Of a stretch of 64,000 nt of DNA, positions 27,369 to 37,023 are shown piece after piece. The number at the start of each line of letters is the position of its first letter. Position 1 is the stretch's first letter. Position numbers and translations under genes: made by a program. The notes under the pieces were generated by a model that saw only the letters and a program-made list of their open reading frames with translations, searched no databases and was not told the DNA's origin. The stretch comes from Paenibacillus sp. VTT E-133291 (GTDB taxonomy: Bacteria; Bacillota; Bacilli; Paenibacillales; Paenibacillaceae), in contig NZ_NFVA01000015.1 in the NCBI RefSeq assembly GCF_002264395.1, forward strand, positions 1 to 64,000. Reading direction: 5' to 3'.

Positions 27369-28988
27369 TCAACGAGAGTTTGATTGCCGTTTCTGGAGAT
27401 AGTCACCTAGGAGCTTAATGATCAGGTTGGTGCAAAAGATCAGGATGGATAGGACAAACACCTCATTAAATTTGGCGAAATGCTGCAGCTCTTTTATTTT
27501 GCTCGCAACTACCGAGGTTTGGGCAGTCACTAGAAAGATAATTCCGCTAATCGTCACCATCGCATTGATAAAATAGTAGCTGACCATCTCTATCACCGTG
27601 GATGCAGAGTTCGGTAGAATAACCCGGCGGATCGTTTTCAGCCAACTATCACCTAGTAATTCAGCAGTGGTCTCCCATGATGGGTTCATTTTTGCCAAAG
27701 AATTCTTAGCCATTAAATATGGCGTTGTAAAATAATGGACAAGCGTGCAGAGCACAAGAATCGTAAAAGTCCCCTTGAGACTGCTGTTATTAAACAGAAG
27801 TAAATACGATAGACCAAGGACCATACCTGGCACCGTGTTCGTCACCATCGATAGGATGTCGAATGTCGCTTTCCCTTTTACGGGCGTACGCACATTGATA
27901 ATAGCCGCCGCATAAGCCACGATCGTACCTACAATTGCCGTCAATACTGCTACCAGCAAGGAATTTTTATATACATTGATCAAATCGCTTGATTGAAAAA
28001 CATCCACAAAATGTTTGAACGTAAATGTTAGATCATAAGGATAGCCATTCATCAGCGGGGCAACGAACATGACAGCGAATACCGCCAGCAGCCCGATTAG
28101 AATCACGGATGAGATTAGTCCAAGAACCGAATCTCTGCCTTTATTCGGGATCATCTCGATTTCAGTCACCTTGTCATAATGGAAATTGAATTTTTCAAGA
28201 TACGTTAACAACACAACCCCGAACGCCGCCGGTATTAACATCAGTACAGCAATAACTGCCCCATTGTTGAAATCCGGTATAGCCCCAAGCATGACCTGAT
28301 ACAGCTGAGTAGCAACCACGTTATACGTCCCCCCCACCGATGCAGGGATCCCAAAATCCGTGAAACTTAGGATAAAAGAAAGTACAAACGCCCCTCCCAA
28401 CGTGCCCCACAAAGGCCGAACGATGGTGTTCATGAAGCTTCGCAGCGTCCCATCCCCCATAAGCTTGGATACGACGATGAACTTTTTATCAATGTACTTG
28501 AACGAATTATGAATCAGCAGGAAAGCAGAAGGTAAGGTATAAATTACGTAGCCTATCAATAGACCATTAAATCCATAAATCTCGAATAAATTCCGTCCGA
28601 AGATTCTAGTAATCAGCCCCTGGTTGCCAAAAGAGTACATGATCGCAAATCCATAAGTAATCGTAGGCAGCAGCATCGGGATTAGAATTCCAGTTCTAAT
28701 AATGCTTTTTAACGGGCGATAGATTCTTGTACAGTGGATAGAATAGGCTAGGATAAAGGCTAGAACCGTTGTGATCATTGCCGTAACACCAGAGACCTTC
28801 ATACTATTTCCGATGGACTCTCGAATCTCTTGATCTGCCAGAATGGTGAGATAATTGGATACCGAATAGCCTTGACCCGTCTCAAACGAGCGGATGAATA
28901 ACACAGTCAGCGGCAAAATCAGAAAAACAACAAATAACAATACAATGGGGATAAAAATGATCCGCATTTCCGGTTTGGCTTTAGGCAT
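27369..28988 (-). CDS. AEP ABC importer, fused double permease
   Basis: The protein (539 residues) carries two binding-protein-dependent transport permease domains in one chain. Each has about six membrane helices and an EAA-like cytoplasmic loop (SKLMGDGTLRSFMNTIVRPL and AELLGDSWLKTIRRVILPNS). This matches the single-gene permease of putative AEP importers, versus separate PhnU and PhnV in Salmonella. ATG 28988, five bases after GGTGA, is preferred to GTG 28997; it overlaps the ATPase gene by eight bases. Confidence 0.85.
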   Translation of the reverse strand: MPKAKPEMRIIFIPIVLLFVVFLILPLTVLFIRSFETGQGYSVSNYLTILADQEIRESIGNSMKVSGVTAMITTVLAFILAYSIHCTRIYRPLKSIIRTGILIPMLLPTITYGFAIMYSFGNQGLITRIFGRNLFEIYGFNGLLIGYVIYTLPSAFLLIHNSFKYIDKKFIVVSKLMGDGTLRSFMNTIVRPLWGTLGGAFVLSFILSFTDFGIPASVGGTYNVVATQLYQVMLGAIPDFNNGAVIAVLMLIPAAFGVVLLTYLEKFNFHYDKVTEIEMIPNKGRDSVLGLISSVILIGLLAVFAVMFVAPLMNGYPYDLTFTFKHFVDVFQSSDLINVYKNSLLVAVLTAIVGTIVAYAAAIINVRTPVKGKATFDILSMVTNTVPGMVLGLSYLLLFNNSSLKGTFTILVLCTLVHYFTTPYLMAKNSLAKMNPSWETTAELLGDSWLKTIRRVILPNSASTVIEMVSYYFINAMVTISGIIFLVTAQTSVVASKIKELQHFAKFNEVFVLSILIFCTNLIIKLLGDYLQKRQSNSR

Positions 28989-29733
28989 AATGCTCACCGA
29001 ACAGGTTATAAATATTTTTCCGTTTCACTTGCAGTTGCCCCAGAATAAATTCTTTCACAAAATCATTGCTAGGCTGTTGAATGATCTCTTGAGGCGTTCC
29101 GAATTGGGCAATATGACCTTGATTAATGATGAGAATTTTATCCGACAGGGTTAACGCCTCTTCAGGGTCATGGGTGACGATAATCGTAGTAAGCTTATAT
29201 TCTCTGGCGATGGATTTAATCCGGGCTTTAATAGATTCCTTGATGATTCCATCCAGTGCGCTTAGAGGTTCATCGAGCAGTAATAATTTGGGCTTCATTA
29301 CGAGCGTTCTTGCCAAAGCCACCCTTTGCTTCTGCCCACCCGATAGAGCGCCGATCTTCTTCGTTAAATGCGGCTTTAATTCCAGAAACTCGATATACTC
29401 CTGAAGCTCATGCTCCGACGTTAATCCTTTTTTATTTTTTAGACCATAAACGATATTCTCGTAAGCATTTAAGTTAGGGAAGAGCGCATAATCCTGGAAC
29501 ACTATATTAAATCCGCGTTTCTTCATGGGTACATTGCTTAAATCTTGATCATTAAAAATGATTTGCCCCTGCTCCATCTTAGCCAATCCCAAGATGATGT
29601 TTAGCAAGGTGGTTTTGCCACTCCCGCTGGGGCCGAGTAAGGAGACAATTTCCCCTGCTTGGATGTCTAGACTAATATCCTCTAGAACAACCTTGTTATC
29701 GTAATGCTTGCTTATGTTTTGTAATTTAAGCAA
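28981..29733 (-). CDS. phnT: AEP ABC importer, ATPase
   Basis: This ABC ATPase (about 250 residues) has Walker A GPSGSGKTT, a Q-loop FQDYALFPN, signature LSGGQKQRVALAR, Walker B LLLLDEPLSALD and H-loop VTHDPEE. It lacks a full TOBE extension. It is the first gene of the AEP operon. TTG 29733, seven bases after GAGGAGG, is the better-spaced start; GTG 29742 is also possible. It should power the adjacent double permease. Confidence 0.87.
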   Translation of the reverse strand: MLKLQNISKHYDNKVVLEDISLDIQAGEIVSLLGPSGSGKTTLLNIILGLAKMEQGQIIFNDQDLSNVPMKKRGFNIVFQDYALFPNLNAYENIVYGLKNKKGLTSEHELQEYIEFLELKPHLTKKIGALSGGQKQRVALARTLVMKPKLLLLDEPLSALDGIIKESIKARIKSIAREYKLTTIIVTHDPEEALTLSDKILIINQGHIAQFGTPQEIIQQPSNDFVKEFILGQLQVKRKNIYNLFGEHYA

Positions 29734-29942
29734 AGGTTCCACCTCCTCAAGTACAACCTCAGTATAAAAAGGTTTTGTTTTTGAGGATAAACAGTTACGT
29801 AAAATGTATGTAAACTTTAAATAAGTTGTGACTACATTATAATCATATTATGACTAACTTACAAAGGAGTTGTTGCCACCCTATACTAATCCCTTTATAC
29901 TTCAACTATCGAAAGCGATATAAACTTTGAATGGGTGATTAC
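29734..29942. promoter_or_regulatory. divergent control region of the AEP operon and DeoR gene
   Basis: The region is AT-rich and holds an imperfect dyad GTTACGTAAAATGTATGTAAAC (near 29793), read as GTTAC and GTAAAC ends, and a TTGTGA...ATTATG stretch reading towards the DeoR gene. These are candidate operator and promoter elements; the exact promoters are not clear. Confidence 0.35.
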
Positions 29943-30704
29943 ATGTTTCCACTGGAAAGACAAAAGAAAATCATAGAAATCTTAATGTTCAAAAAGGTTC
30001 AGAAGCTGCCGGAGCTAGCAGAAGAGCTTAATATTTCTATCGATACCCTTCGCAGAGATATCAACCTGCTGGACAAGCAAGGGAAGATCAAGAAGATTTA
30101 TGGTGGAATTAAACTGGTGGAATCGGAGTTTGCTGAATCTCCAATGGATGCGCGAATGGTCGGTCACTTAGAGGAAAAGAAAATGATCGCCCAAAAGTGC
30201 AGCGAATATATCAACGATGGGGATTGCATCTATCTGGACAGCGGCTCTACCACCTATCAGATCGCCAAATATATCAAGAATAAAAAGAATCTCACGGTCA
30301 TTACGAACTCCGTTCCTGTGGTAAACGAGCTGATGAACAGTGGGGTTGAGCTTATTATCATTGGCGGAAAGGTCCGACTAAATGAGCAGTCTGTTATTGC
30401 ATATGATTATCTGTTTAATTTCAGTGAATTAAATATCCTTAAGGCTTTTATTTGCGCAAGCGGCATTACCCTTGAAAAAGGCATCTCCGACTATAATCTG
30501 GAGGAAGCCCAAACGCGCAAAAAAATTATCGATCTCTCCAAAGAAGTTTATGTTGCCGCTGACCATACTAAATTCGGGAAAGATGTGACCATCGGTATCG
30601 CCTCACTCGATAAAATTGGGTACATTATTACCGACCGTAATATAGATCGAAGCTTCCTGCAGAAGTTTAAACCTAAACGCACGAGCTTGATTATTGCGGA
30701 ATAA
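29943..30704 (+). CDS. DeoR/GlpR family repressor
   Basis: This 253-residue protein has an N-terminal DeoR helix-turn-helix (ERQKKIIEILM... LPELAEELNISIDTLRRDI) followed by the GKIKKIYGG turn and the DeoR effector domain (GDCIYLDSGSTTYQIAKYI, VITNSVPVVNEL, VAADHTKFG). These domains sense sugar phosphates or similar ligands. It diverges from the AEP operon and most likely represses it, with AEP or phosphonoacetaldehyde as possible inducer; that link is inference. ATG 29943 (after GGGTGA) fits the family start better than the upstream ATG. Confidence 0.87.
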   Translation: MFPLERQKKIIEILMFKKVQKLPELAEELNISIDTLRRDINLLDKQGKIKKIYGGIKLVESEFAESPMDARMVGHLEEKKMIAQKCSEYINDGDCIYLDSGSTTYQIAKYIKNKKNLTVITNSVPVVNELMNSGVELIIIGGKVRLNEQSVIAYDYLFNFSELNILKAFICASGITLEKGISDYNLEEAQTRKKIIDLSKEVYVAADHTKFGKDVTIGIASLDKIGYIITDRNIDRSFLQKFKPKRTSLIIAE

Positions 30705-30739
30705 TAGCTTTATCATTCTGACGATCACAAACGTACGTA

Positions 30740-30774
30740 AATAACGCTTCTCCCGATATTCGAGAAGCGTTATT
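30740..30774 (+). terminator. terminator of the DeoR-type gene
   Basis: AATAACGCTTCTC (30740-30752) pairs perfectly with GAGAAGCGTTATT (30762-30774), followed by TTTG. Confidence 0.85.
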
Positions 30775-30854
30775 TTGCATGTTTGCTCAAGCATCATTTT
30801 CTCCATGCCGCGAAACACACTCTCCGATTCAGAAAACCGATACCCTCATAGACC

Positions 30855-31040
30855 ATTAGGGAAAATGTCCCTATAATTCAGTAATTTCTGCGCTGCAGAC
30901 TACTAATTAGGGAGAACCTCCCTATAATTCAGCAGATTCGTTAGCAAATTTAGAAATCACCCCAATTTTTAGGGACGAATTCCCTTATTCCATTGATTTT
31001 ATGCAATTATCGGCTATTTTCAGGGAGGTTTTCCCTAATT
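30855..31040. repeat. four-palindrome array II (51-62-51 spacing)
   Basis: Four copies of AGGGA-N5-TCCCT have centres at 30865, 30916, 30978 and 31029, so steps of 51, 62 and 51. The spacers are AAATG, GAACC, CGAAT and GGTTT. The first two copies are followed by the same ATAATTCAG. The array fills the space between the DeoR terminator and the chemoreceptor gene, both plus-strand. Confidence 0.9.
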
Positions 31041-31152
31041 ACTCTTCCAGACATTATTTTCTGAACATCTTTGAACTTAACATCATAGACATCATTTCGT
31101 GAATCTCTTAAACTAAAAAATCAGAAGTACTATTACATTATGGAGTGTGAAT

Positions 31153-32610
31153 ATGCCCTTGAATCAGATGTCCGAGTTACACAAGAGAAACAAATTAATT
31201 CTTTACTTGTTTTGGGGCTGTTTGTTGTTCGGTTCAATTTCGCTTTACAGATTTCCACAAACAATCATGGCGATTATATCAGCAGCGGTACCCCTTGGAT
31301 TATTGTGTACGATACTAATCTGGAAACGTGTGGCTACACCCTATATTATGTACATAACAGCTATTGGCTTTAATATCATTACATACTTCTACATCGATGC
31401 AGGGGCAAACATCATTAGTACGTTAATTCTATATTGGGGTCTAGGCATCGTATCCCTTTATCACAACTATCGCCCCTTACTCCTTAATGGAGTGATAGCT
31501 TGCATCTTACTCAACTATTTTCTGATGACCAAACCGGCTTTTGAATCCGTTGATGCCTTAAGTGTTAACGTTTTTCTCATCATGATGATACTGGTTCTGA
31601 TCTATCAGAGTCAGATTGGTGCGAAAATGTTCAAAAATATGTCTAAGAGCAGCATCGAAGCTGAACATGCCAGAGCGGAAATGGAGACCATTCTTACAGG
31701 CGTTACTGAATCCGTAGGAGTTCTGAGTCAATCTAGTAACCTAATGCATAACAACGTACTGACAACAGATCGAATTTCCAAAGAAGTCGTAACCGCCTTC
31801 CAAGAGATAGCTAGTGGAGTTGAATCACAAGCACAGAGTGTTAGCGATATCTCAAATGCTATGCAGCAGTTAAACGAATCAGCTATGCAGGCAAATGCTG
31901 CCTCCGTCTCCATGAGTAATAGAAGCCGTGAAACGGTTCAAATTACACAAGAGGGGCAAGATGAAATCATTCGCTTAACTGGAACTATGTCTGAAGTTAC
32001 AGAAATCGTGACGAGTACTGCTGGCTTGATGACACAAATGAATGAAGAAAATCAGAAGATTGAATCGATTGTTTCCAGCATCGTAGGCATTGCTGAGCAG
32101 ACGAATCTTTTGTCTCTAAATGCTTCCATTGAAGCCGCTCATGCGGGGGAACACGGCAAAGGTTTCGCAGTCGTATCCAATGAAATCCGAAAATTGGCAC
32201 AGAGCTCCCACAATGCATCCGCGGACATTGCCCAGATTCTCAGAAGCATTCAAAATAATATTACGCGGGTTGGTGATATGGTTTCTAACGGGTTGCTAGT
32301 TGTAGAATCAGGTAGAAATTCCACTGGTGATATCGCTCGATTATTCGAGGGCATTCGAAATAATACACACCAGGTGCTTGAACAAGCAGAAGACCTGAAG
32401 GACAGGAGCGTTCATATCAGGCACGCATCCAACGTTGTACTGGGCGAAGTTAATTCAGTGGCTGCAATTACCGAAGAGAATACCGCAGCTATTGAACAAG
32501 TCCTCGCTAGCGCTGAGGTCCAGCAACAACATGTTTCTGAAACGGTGATTAGCATCAGCAATCTAAATGAGTTAGCTATTAAGTTAGACGATTTAACGAG
32601 ATCTTCATAG
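31153..32610 (+). CDS. methyl-accepting chemotaxis protein without external sensor
   Basis: This chemoreceptor of about 485 residues has an N-terminal bundle of five or six membrane helices with little extracellular sequence, no HAMP domain, then a methyl-accepting signalling domain. The conserved tip is [19 protein letters not shown]. Such receptors may sense membrane or intracellular state instead of an external ligand. ATG 31153 is seven bases after GGAG; GTG 31147 is too close. It is not near other chemotaxis genes. A terminator follows. Confidence 0.88.
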   Translation: MPLNQMSELHKRNKLILYLFWGCLLFGSISLYRFPQTIMAIISAAVPLGLLCTILIWKRVATPYIMYITAIGFNIITYFYIDAGANIISTLILYWGLGIVSLYHNYRPLLLNGVIACILLNYFLMTKPAFESVDALSVNVFLIMMILVLIYQSQIGAKMFKNMSKSSIEAEHARAEMETILTGVTESVGVLSQSSNLMHNNVLTTDRISKEVVTAFQEIASGVESQAQSVSDISNAMQQLNESAMQANAASVSMSNRSRETVQITQEGQDEIIRLTGTMSEVTEIVTSTAGLMTQMNEENQKIESIVSSIVGIAEQTNLLSLNASIEAAHAGEHGKGFAVVSNEIRKLAQSSHNASADIAQILRSIQNNITRVGDMVSNGLLVVESGRNSTGDIARLFEGIRNNTHQVLEQAEDLKDRSVHIRHASNVVLGEVNSVAAITEENTAAIEQVLASAEVQQQHVSETVISISNLNELAIKLDDLTRSS

Positions 32611-32647
32611 ATGCAGCTGTTTGTTTCCATACCCTACAATCAAAAGA

Positions 32648-32680
32648 AAGCCATCTACTCCTCACTGAAGTAGATGGCTT
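32648..32680. terminator. bidirectional terminator between MCP and tex
   Basis: AAGCCATCTACT (32648-32659) and AGTAGATGGCTT (32669-32680) pair perfectly around a 9-base loop between two convergent genes. Confidence 0.85.
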
Positions 32681-32695
32681 CCTTTGTTTAGTTCG

Positions 32696-34924
32696 TTAGC
32701 TAAGACTCCCTGCCTCAACACGCGGCGGACGCATGGTCAGGCTCACCCGGCCCTTCTTCAGGTCAACACCCATCACCCAGACGGTGACATTATCTCCTAC
32801 GGAGACAACGTCCATCGGGTGCTTCACAAAGCTGCCGCTGAGCTGGGATATATGCACCAGCCCATCATTCTTGATCCCGATATCGACGAATGCGCCGAAA
32901 TCGATCACGTTGCGGACGGTTCCCTGCATTTCCATGCCGGGAACCAGATCCTCGATCTTCAGCACGTCGGTGCGGAAGACCGGCAACGGCAGCTCCTCGC
33001 GCGGATCACGGCCCGGACGCTGCAAGCTCTCCAGGATGTCGCGAAGCGTAGGCACGCCGACATCCAGCTTCACAGCCAGCTCCTCGGCATTTTGTGCCTC
33101 CAGCTGTGAAGCCACTTCTTTGCTGCCCAGCTTATTTACATCAAGGCTTAGCTCGCGGAACAAGCGATCCACCACCGGGTATGACTCGGGGTGAATGGGT
33201 GTGCGATCCAAGGTATTGTCTCCACCTGGAATCCGCAGGAAGCCGATACATTGCTCATAGGACTTCGCACCCAGACGAGGGACCTTTTGCAGCTGCTTCC
33301 GAGTCGTGAACTTACCGTTCTCTTCACGATATTTAACGATATTTTTAGCAATCGTACCGTTAACGCCAGCCACATAAGAGAGCAAGGCAGGAGATGCCGT
33401 ATTTACATCCACGCCCACATGGTTAACCGCCGATTCTACGACAGCCTTAAGACTCTCTTCCAAATGCTTCTGGGAGACGTCATGCTGATACTGACCCACA
33501 CCGATAGCTTTCGGATCGATCTTCACCAGCTCCGCCAGCGGGTCCTGCACACGGCGGGCGATAGAAGCTGCACTGCGCTCTGCCACATCCAGATCCGGGA
33601 ACTCCTCCTGCGCCAGCTTAGAAGCAGAATAGACACTCGCACCAGCCTCATTAACGATCAGGTAAGCCAGCTCTGGATCGCCAATTTCGGCGATCACTTC
33701 TGCCGTAAATTGTTCGGTCTCACGAGAGCCTGTCCCATTCCCGATCACGATGAGCTGAATGCCATATTTAGCGATTAGTTCTTTAAACTTAGCAGCAGCT
33801 TCAATTTTCTTGTTGTTCGGCGGCGTAGGATAGGTCACGGCTACTTCAAGCAGCTTACCAGTATCGTCTACGACGGCCAGCTTACAGCCGGTACGGTAGG
33901 CAGGGTCAACACCCAGCACACAGCGTCCCTTAACAGGCGGTTGAAGCAGCAAGCTGCGTAGATTACCAGAGAAGATCGAGATCGCTTGATTCTCGCCCCG
34001 CTCGGTCATCTCCCCACGAACCTCACGCTCCACAGAGGGAGAAATCAGACGTTTGTAGGCATCCTCTGACACTGCTTCTAGCAGTTCCTTCACTGGGGAT
34101 GGGCCTTTAATGATTCTCCGCGCAATGTAAGCATGTATTTTGTCAGTGACCACTTCAATGCCTACCTTGAGTATATTCTCCCGTTCACCGCGGTTAATCG
34201 CGAGTATACGGTGAGGTGGCATTTTGTGTACAGGTTCACGGTAGCTATAGTAGTTCTCATATACAGATTCCTGCTCGGCATCCTTAGCTTCAGACACAAG
34301 GATACCTTGACTTGCCGTATACTGGCGAACCCAAGAGCGGATCGCAGGATCATCGGCAATGTTCTCGGCGATGATATCCAATGCGCCTTGCAGCGCTTGA
34401 TCTGCGGACTCCACTCCTTTTTCAACATCTATATATTGGGTAGCCTCGGTTTGTGGGTCCCTTTGTCTCTGCTGCTCCATGATCCAGTTCGCAAGCGGCT
34501 CTAAGCCTCTTTCCTTCGCAACACTAGCACGAGTCTTACGCTTTTGCTTGAAGGGACGATACAAATCCTCCACTTCCTGCAGCTTGACCGCATTGGTGAT
34601 TTGATCATGAAGTTCCTTGGTCAGCTTGCCCTGCTCTTCAATATTGCGGATAACGTCTTTCTTACGTTCGCCCAAATTGCGAAGATAAGCCAGGCGTTCT
34701 TCAATATCACGCAGCGCATTCTCGTCCAGCTCACCCGTCATTTCCTTGCGGTATCTGGCGATGAACGGGATCGTATTCCCCTCATCCAGCAGTCCAACCG
34801 TTGTACGCACCTGCTTCAGGCTAATGTTCAATTCCTTGGCAATCGCTACAGTAATCAATTCCTGCTCCCGCTGTGCGGCCGCCTCATCCGTAATGACTCC
34901 CGTATTGCTGTTATCTACCGTCAT
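32696..34924 (-). CDS. tex: Tex family RNA-binding transcription accessory protein
   Basis: This 742-residue protein has the full Tex layout. It starts with a helical domain (TIPFIARYRKEMTGELDE), then a YqgF/RNase H-like domain (VLGVDPAYRTGCKLAVVDD), HhH motifs (VDVNTASPALLSYVAGVNGT) and a C-terminal S1 RNA-binding domain (GTVRNVIDFGAFVDIGIKND). Tex acts in transcription and nucleic-acid metabolism. ATG 34924, five bases after AGAGGGA, is preferred to an upstream in-frame codon. In B. subtilis the orthologue (ydcI) lies near alr-ndoA and sprT, and all of these also occur in this window. Confidence 0.92.
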   Translation of the reverse strand: MTVDNSNTGVITDEAAAQREQELITVAIAKELNISLKQVRTTVGLLDEGNTIPFIARYRKEMTGELDENALRDIEERLAYLRNLGERKKDVIRNIEEQGKLTKELHDQITNAVKLQEVEDLYRPFKQKRKTRASVAKERGLEPLANWIMEQQRQRDPQTEATQYIDVEKGVESADQALQGALDIIAENIADDPAIRSWVRQYTASQGILVSEAKDAEQESVYENYYSYREPVHKMPPHRILAINRGERENILKVGIEVVTDKIHAYIARRIIKGPSPVKELLEAVSEDAYKRLISPSVEREVRGEMTERGENQAISIFSGNLRSLLLQPPVKGRCVLGVDPAYRTGCKLAVVDDTGKLLEVAVTYPTPPNNKKIEAAAKFKELIAKYGIQLIVIGNGTGSRETEQFTAEVIAEIGDPELAYLIVNEAGASVYSASKLAQEEFPDLDVAERSAASIARRVQDPLAELVKIDPKAIGVGQYQHDVSQKHLEESLKAVVESAVNHVGVDVNTASPALLSYVAGVNGTIAKNIVKYREENGKFTTRKQLQKVPRLGAKSYEQCIGFLRIPGGDNTLDRTPIHPESYPVVDRLFRELSLDVNKLGSKEVASQLEAQNAEELAVKLDVGVPTLRDILESLQRPGRDPREELPLPVFRTDVLKIEDLVPGMEMQGTVRNVIDFGAFVDIGIKNDGLVHISQLSGSFVKHPMDVVSVGDNVTVWVMGVDLKKGRVSLTMRPPRVEAGSLS

Positions 34925-35042
34925 TAGTATCCCTCTTCCCGTACACAATCTGCTTATACAATTCTTGTTCTCATAACTAAAATAGTATCACAGATCGGCT
35001 CTGTTCCAAAGTCCAGCCTAGAGAGGAGGCAGATTGGGTAGT

Positions 35043-36242
35043 TTACGCGCGTTGTCCCATTCCCCTTTTTCCAGAACTAAGTGACAGCACAAAACATAAC
35101 GCTAGAACAACCGCCGCTGCCACATATGGAAAGTTAATACTTAGATCAAAAAGATATCCTGCAACGATTGGCCCTGCGATATTTCCAAGACTCGTATAAG
35201 CAGAGTTCATCCCTGCTACGAAGCCTTGCTGCGTTTCCCCCGCCATTTTGGATAGCTGGGTGCCTACCGCTGGTCGAAGAATATCCATAGCCAAGAATAC
35301 GACAAAGGTAATCGCACAGATCGCCCAGAAGCCACTTACAAACAGGGTCAACAGAATAAACATTGCAGCAGTTATAAGGCAAGTGGAGATAACCTTATTC
35401 TCTCCGAATTTATTCAGAATCCAGCCAAATGCGGATACCTGCACCACAGCACCGGCGATCGAGCCAAAGGTAATCACAAAAGCAATATCTTTAGGGGTAA
35501 AGCCAAATTTATGATCCACGAACAATCCGAACACTGTTTCATAATTAGCCAACCCAAAAGCCATAACAAATACAATAATTAACCCGAAAAAGTAAGGTTC
35601 ACGATAGGAACGCATCAATTGCGTGAAGAAGCTCTCCTGATTATTTTTCGATTGCTTCGCTTCCATCCGTTTCTCTACAGATAGAGACTCAGGCAAGATT
35701 AAAACTGTGATTAGAGCTGCGATCCCAGCCGCACCAGCCGCACAGAAAAAGGGTACCCGCATGCCAAGCTCAGCAAGATAACCTCCAATCCCTGGACCGA
35801 TAATAAATCCGGTAGTAATGGCTGCATTAATAAGCCCCATACCTTTCGCTCTCTCTTCAAAAGAGGTCGTGTCCGCTACATAAGCCATAACCGCTGGCAT
35901 AATTAACGCAGCGCCTACACCACCGAGCAATCTTGAAACGAACAAGAGCCAGGACACATTCGCCAGACCAAAGAGCAGCTCTGAAAAAGCAAACACGATC
36001 AGACCTGCAACGATCACTTTTTTTCTGCCAATTCTATCGGATAACCTGCCCGCGAATGGCGATACTAATAATTGGGCAAGGGAGAATGAAGCCACTAACA
36101 GCCCAACGGTACTTCCGGTGATCCCAAGTTCATTCATGTAAGTAGGCATGATAGGGACTACAAGTCCGATCCCTGTAAAAGCAAGAAAAATGTTAAGCAT
36201 AACAAGCAGCATAGCGCCCCTGTTTCTAAGTAGTAATGACAT
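35043..36242 (-). CDS. MFS drug exporter (DHA1)
   Basis: This exporter has 399 residues and 12 predicted helices. Motif A is seen as GRLSDRIGRKKVIVAGL and motif C as GPGIGGYLAELG, typical of proton-coupled multidrug exporters of the NorA/Bmr/TetA group. ATG 36242 follows GGAGG by eight bases. It lies downstream of a TetR-type gene, with a copy of that gene's operator in front, so it is likely derepressed by the exporter's own substrate. Confidence 0.88.
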   Translation of the reverse strand: MSLLLRNRGAMLLVMLNIFLAFTGIGLVVPIMPTYMNELGITGSTVGLLVASFSLAQLLVSPFAGRLSDRIGRKKVIVAGLIVFAFSELLFGLANVSWLLFVSRLLGGVGAALIMPAVMAYVADTTSFEERAKGMGLINAAITTGFIIGPGIGGYLAELGMRVPFFCAAGAAGIAALITVLILPESLSVEKRMEAKQSKNNQESFFTQLMRSYREPYFFGLIIVFVMAFGLANYETVFGLFVDHKFGFTPKDIAFVITFGSIAGAVVQVSAFGWILNKFGENKVISTCLITAAMFILLTLFVSGFWAICAITFVVFLAMDILRPAVGTQLSKMAGETQQGFVAGMNSAYTSLGNIAGPIVAGYLFDLSINFPYVAAAVVLALCFVLSLSSGKRGMGQRA

Positions 36243-36297
36243 TGTGTTAACCTCCGTAGCTTCTAAAGCCAAGTCTTCAAATAGTTTCCCTGTAGAG

Positions 36298-36314
36298 ACC
36301 GACCATCCGGTCTA
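36298..36314 (-). promoter_or_regulatory. TetR-type operator before the MFS gene
   Basis: ACCGACCATCCGGTCTA matches the site before the TetR gene (37031-37047) at 15 of 17 positions and in the same orientation. It lies about 55 bases upstream of the exporter's ATG. Confidence 0.7.
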
Positions 36315-36356
36315 AATTATAGCCAAAAAATATTCCTTCCATTTCCGGTGCCTTCA

Positions 36357-36396
36357 AGAAGCTTCAGCCTTCATGATTCCTGAATGTAAAGCTTCT
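36357..36396 (-). other. hairpin between TetR and MFS genes
   Basis: AGAAGCTT (36357-36364) and AAGCTTCT (36389-36396) form an 8-bp stem without a clear T-run. It may reduce readthrough from the regulator gene. Confidence 0.4.
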
Positions 36397-36414
36397 TTCA
36401 TGCCCCCATATATG

Positions 36415-37023
36415 TTACCCCGTATATATCCCTTGTAATAACAATCGTACTGATTCCCGGTAATATTTTTTGATATCATCCGGAGTCTTTTCATGAGTGG
36501 AGTATTCGGAAACTCTTCCGATCCCTTCAAGCATGCCATTTACAATAATCACATAATCCTCTAAGTCACCTTTTATAAAATACCCAGTGTCCATGCCTTC
36601 CTTCAGTAGGTCGCGACACGCATGCGAGGCAGCCTCATATAAAAGAACAAGCCGCTTAGTGATATCCTCCGGATGAGCTCTACTTCTTGAGAATTCCTCA
36701 AGCGCCCGAATCAACGGATTCTGAAAATCATTTGCGTAGTGCTCGGCTAAAGCATATAAACGCTCCTGAACACCAAAGATTTCCTTCTTCTTATCTTCCC
36801 ACGCCTGTAACCACTGCGCCGTATCCTCTTCTACTACAAATAGAAAAAGTTCATCCTTGCTCGGAAAATGATGATATAAGCTGCCTTTACTAACATTCGA
36901 AGCTACGCAAACCTCATTCATCGTTACAGCTGCATACCCCTTCTGAACAAACAGCTGTGTGGCTTTAAGTACAATTCGTTTCTTTGTTTCTTCTCCGTCT
37001 GAACGTCCTCTGATTCTAAGCAC
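36415..37023 (-). CDS. TetR family repressor
   Basis: This protein (about 200 residues) has the TetR DNA-binding domain: KKRIVLKATQLFVQKGYAAV, then VCVASNVSKGSLYHHFPSKDELF. A divergent ligand domain follows. It probably represses itself and the exporter downstream through two near-identical operators. The start is odd. GTG 37023 overlaps the AGGAGG ribosome site with no spacing, and the next canonical codon is far inside the domain. ATC 37014, eight bases after AGGAGG, gives the family-like start RGRSDGEETKKRI and may be a near-cognate initiator. Confidence 0.87.
   Translation of the reverse strand: MLRIRGRSDGEETKKRIVLKATQLFVQKGYAAVTMNEVCVASNVSKGSLYHHFPSKDELFLFVVEEDTAQWLQAWEDKKKEIFGVQERLYALAEHYANDFQNPLIRALEEFSRSRAHPEDITKRLVLLYEAASHACRDLLKEGMDTGYFIKGDLEDYVIIVNGMLEGIGRVSEYSTHEKTPDDIKKYYRESVRLLLQGIYTG

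Noticed and set aside
29734..29942. Riboswitch before the AEP operon
   Set aside because: The leader is short, AT-rich and has no stable nested stems or terminator; a DeoR-controlled promoter explains it better.
30855..31040. Rho-independent terminators or transcriptional leader hairpins
   Set aside because: The stems are only 5-6 bp with no T-runs, occur four times at fixed spacing, and similar arrays lie between convergent and divergent genes alike.
32684..34927. Plus-strand open frames opposite tex
   Set aside because: They are shadows of a highly conserved, full-length Tex coding sequence.
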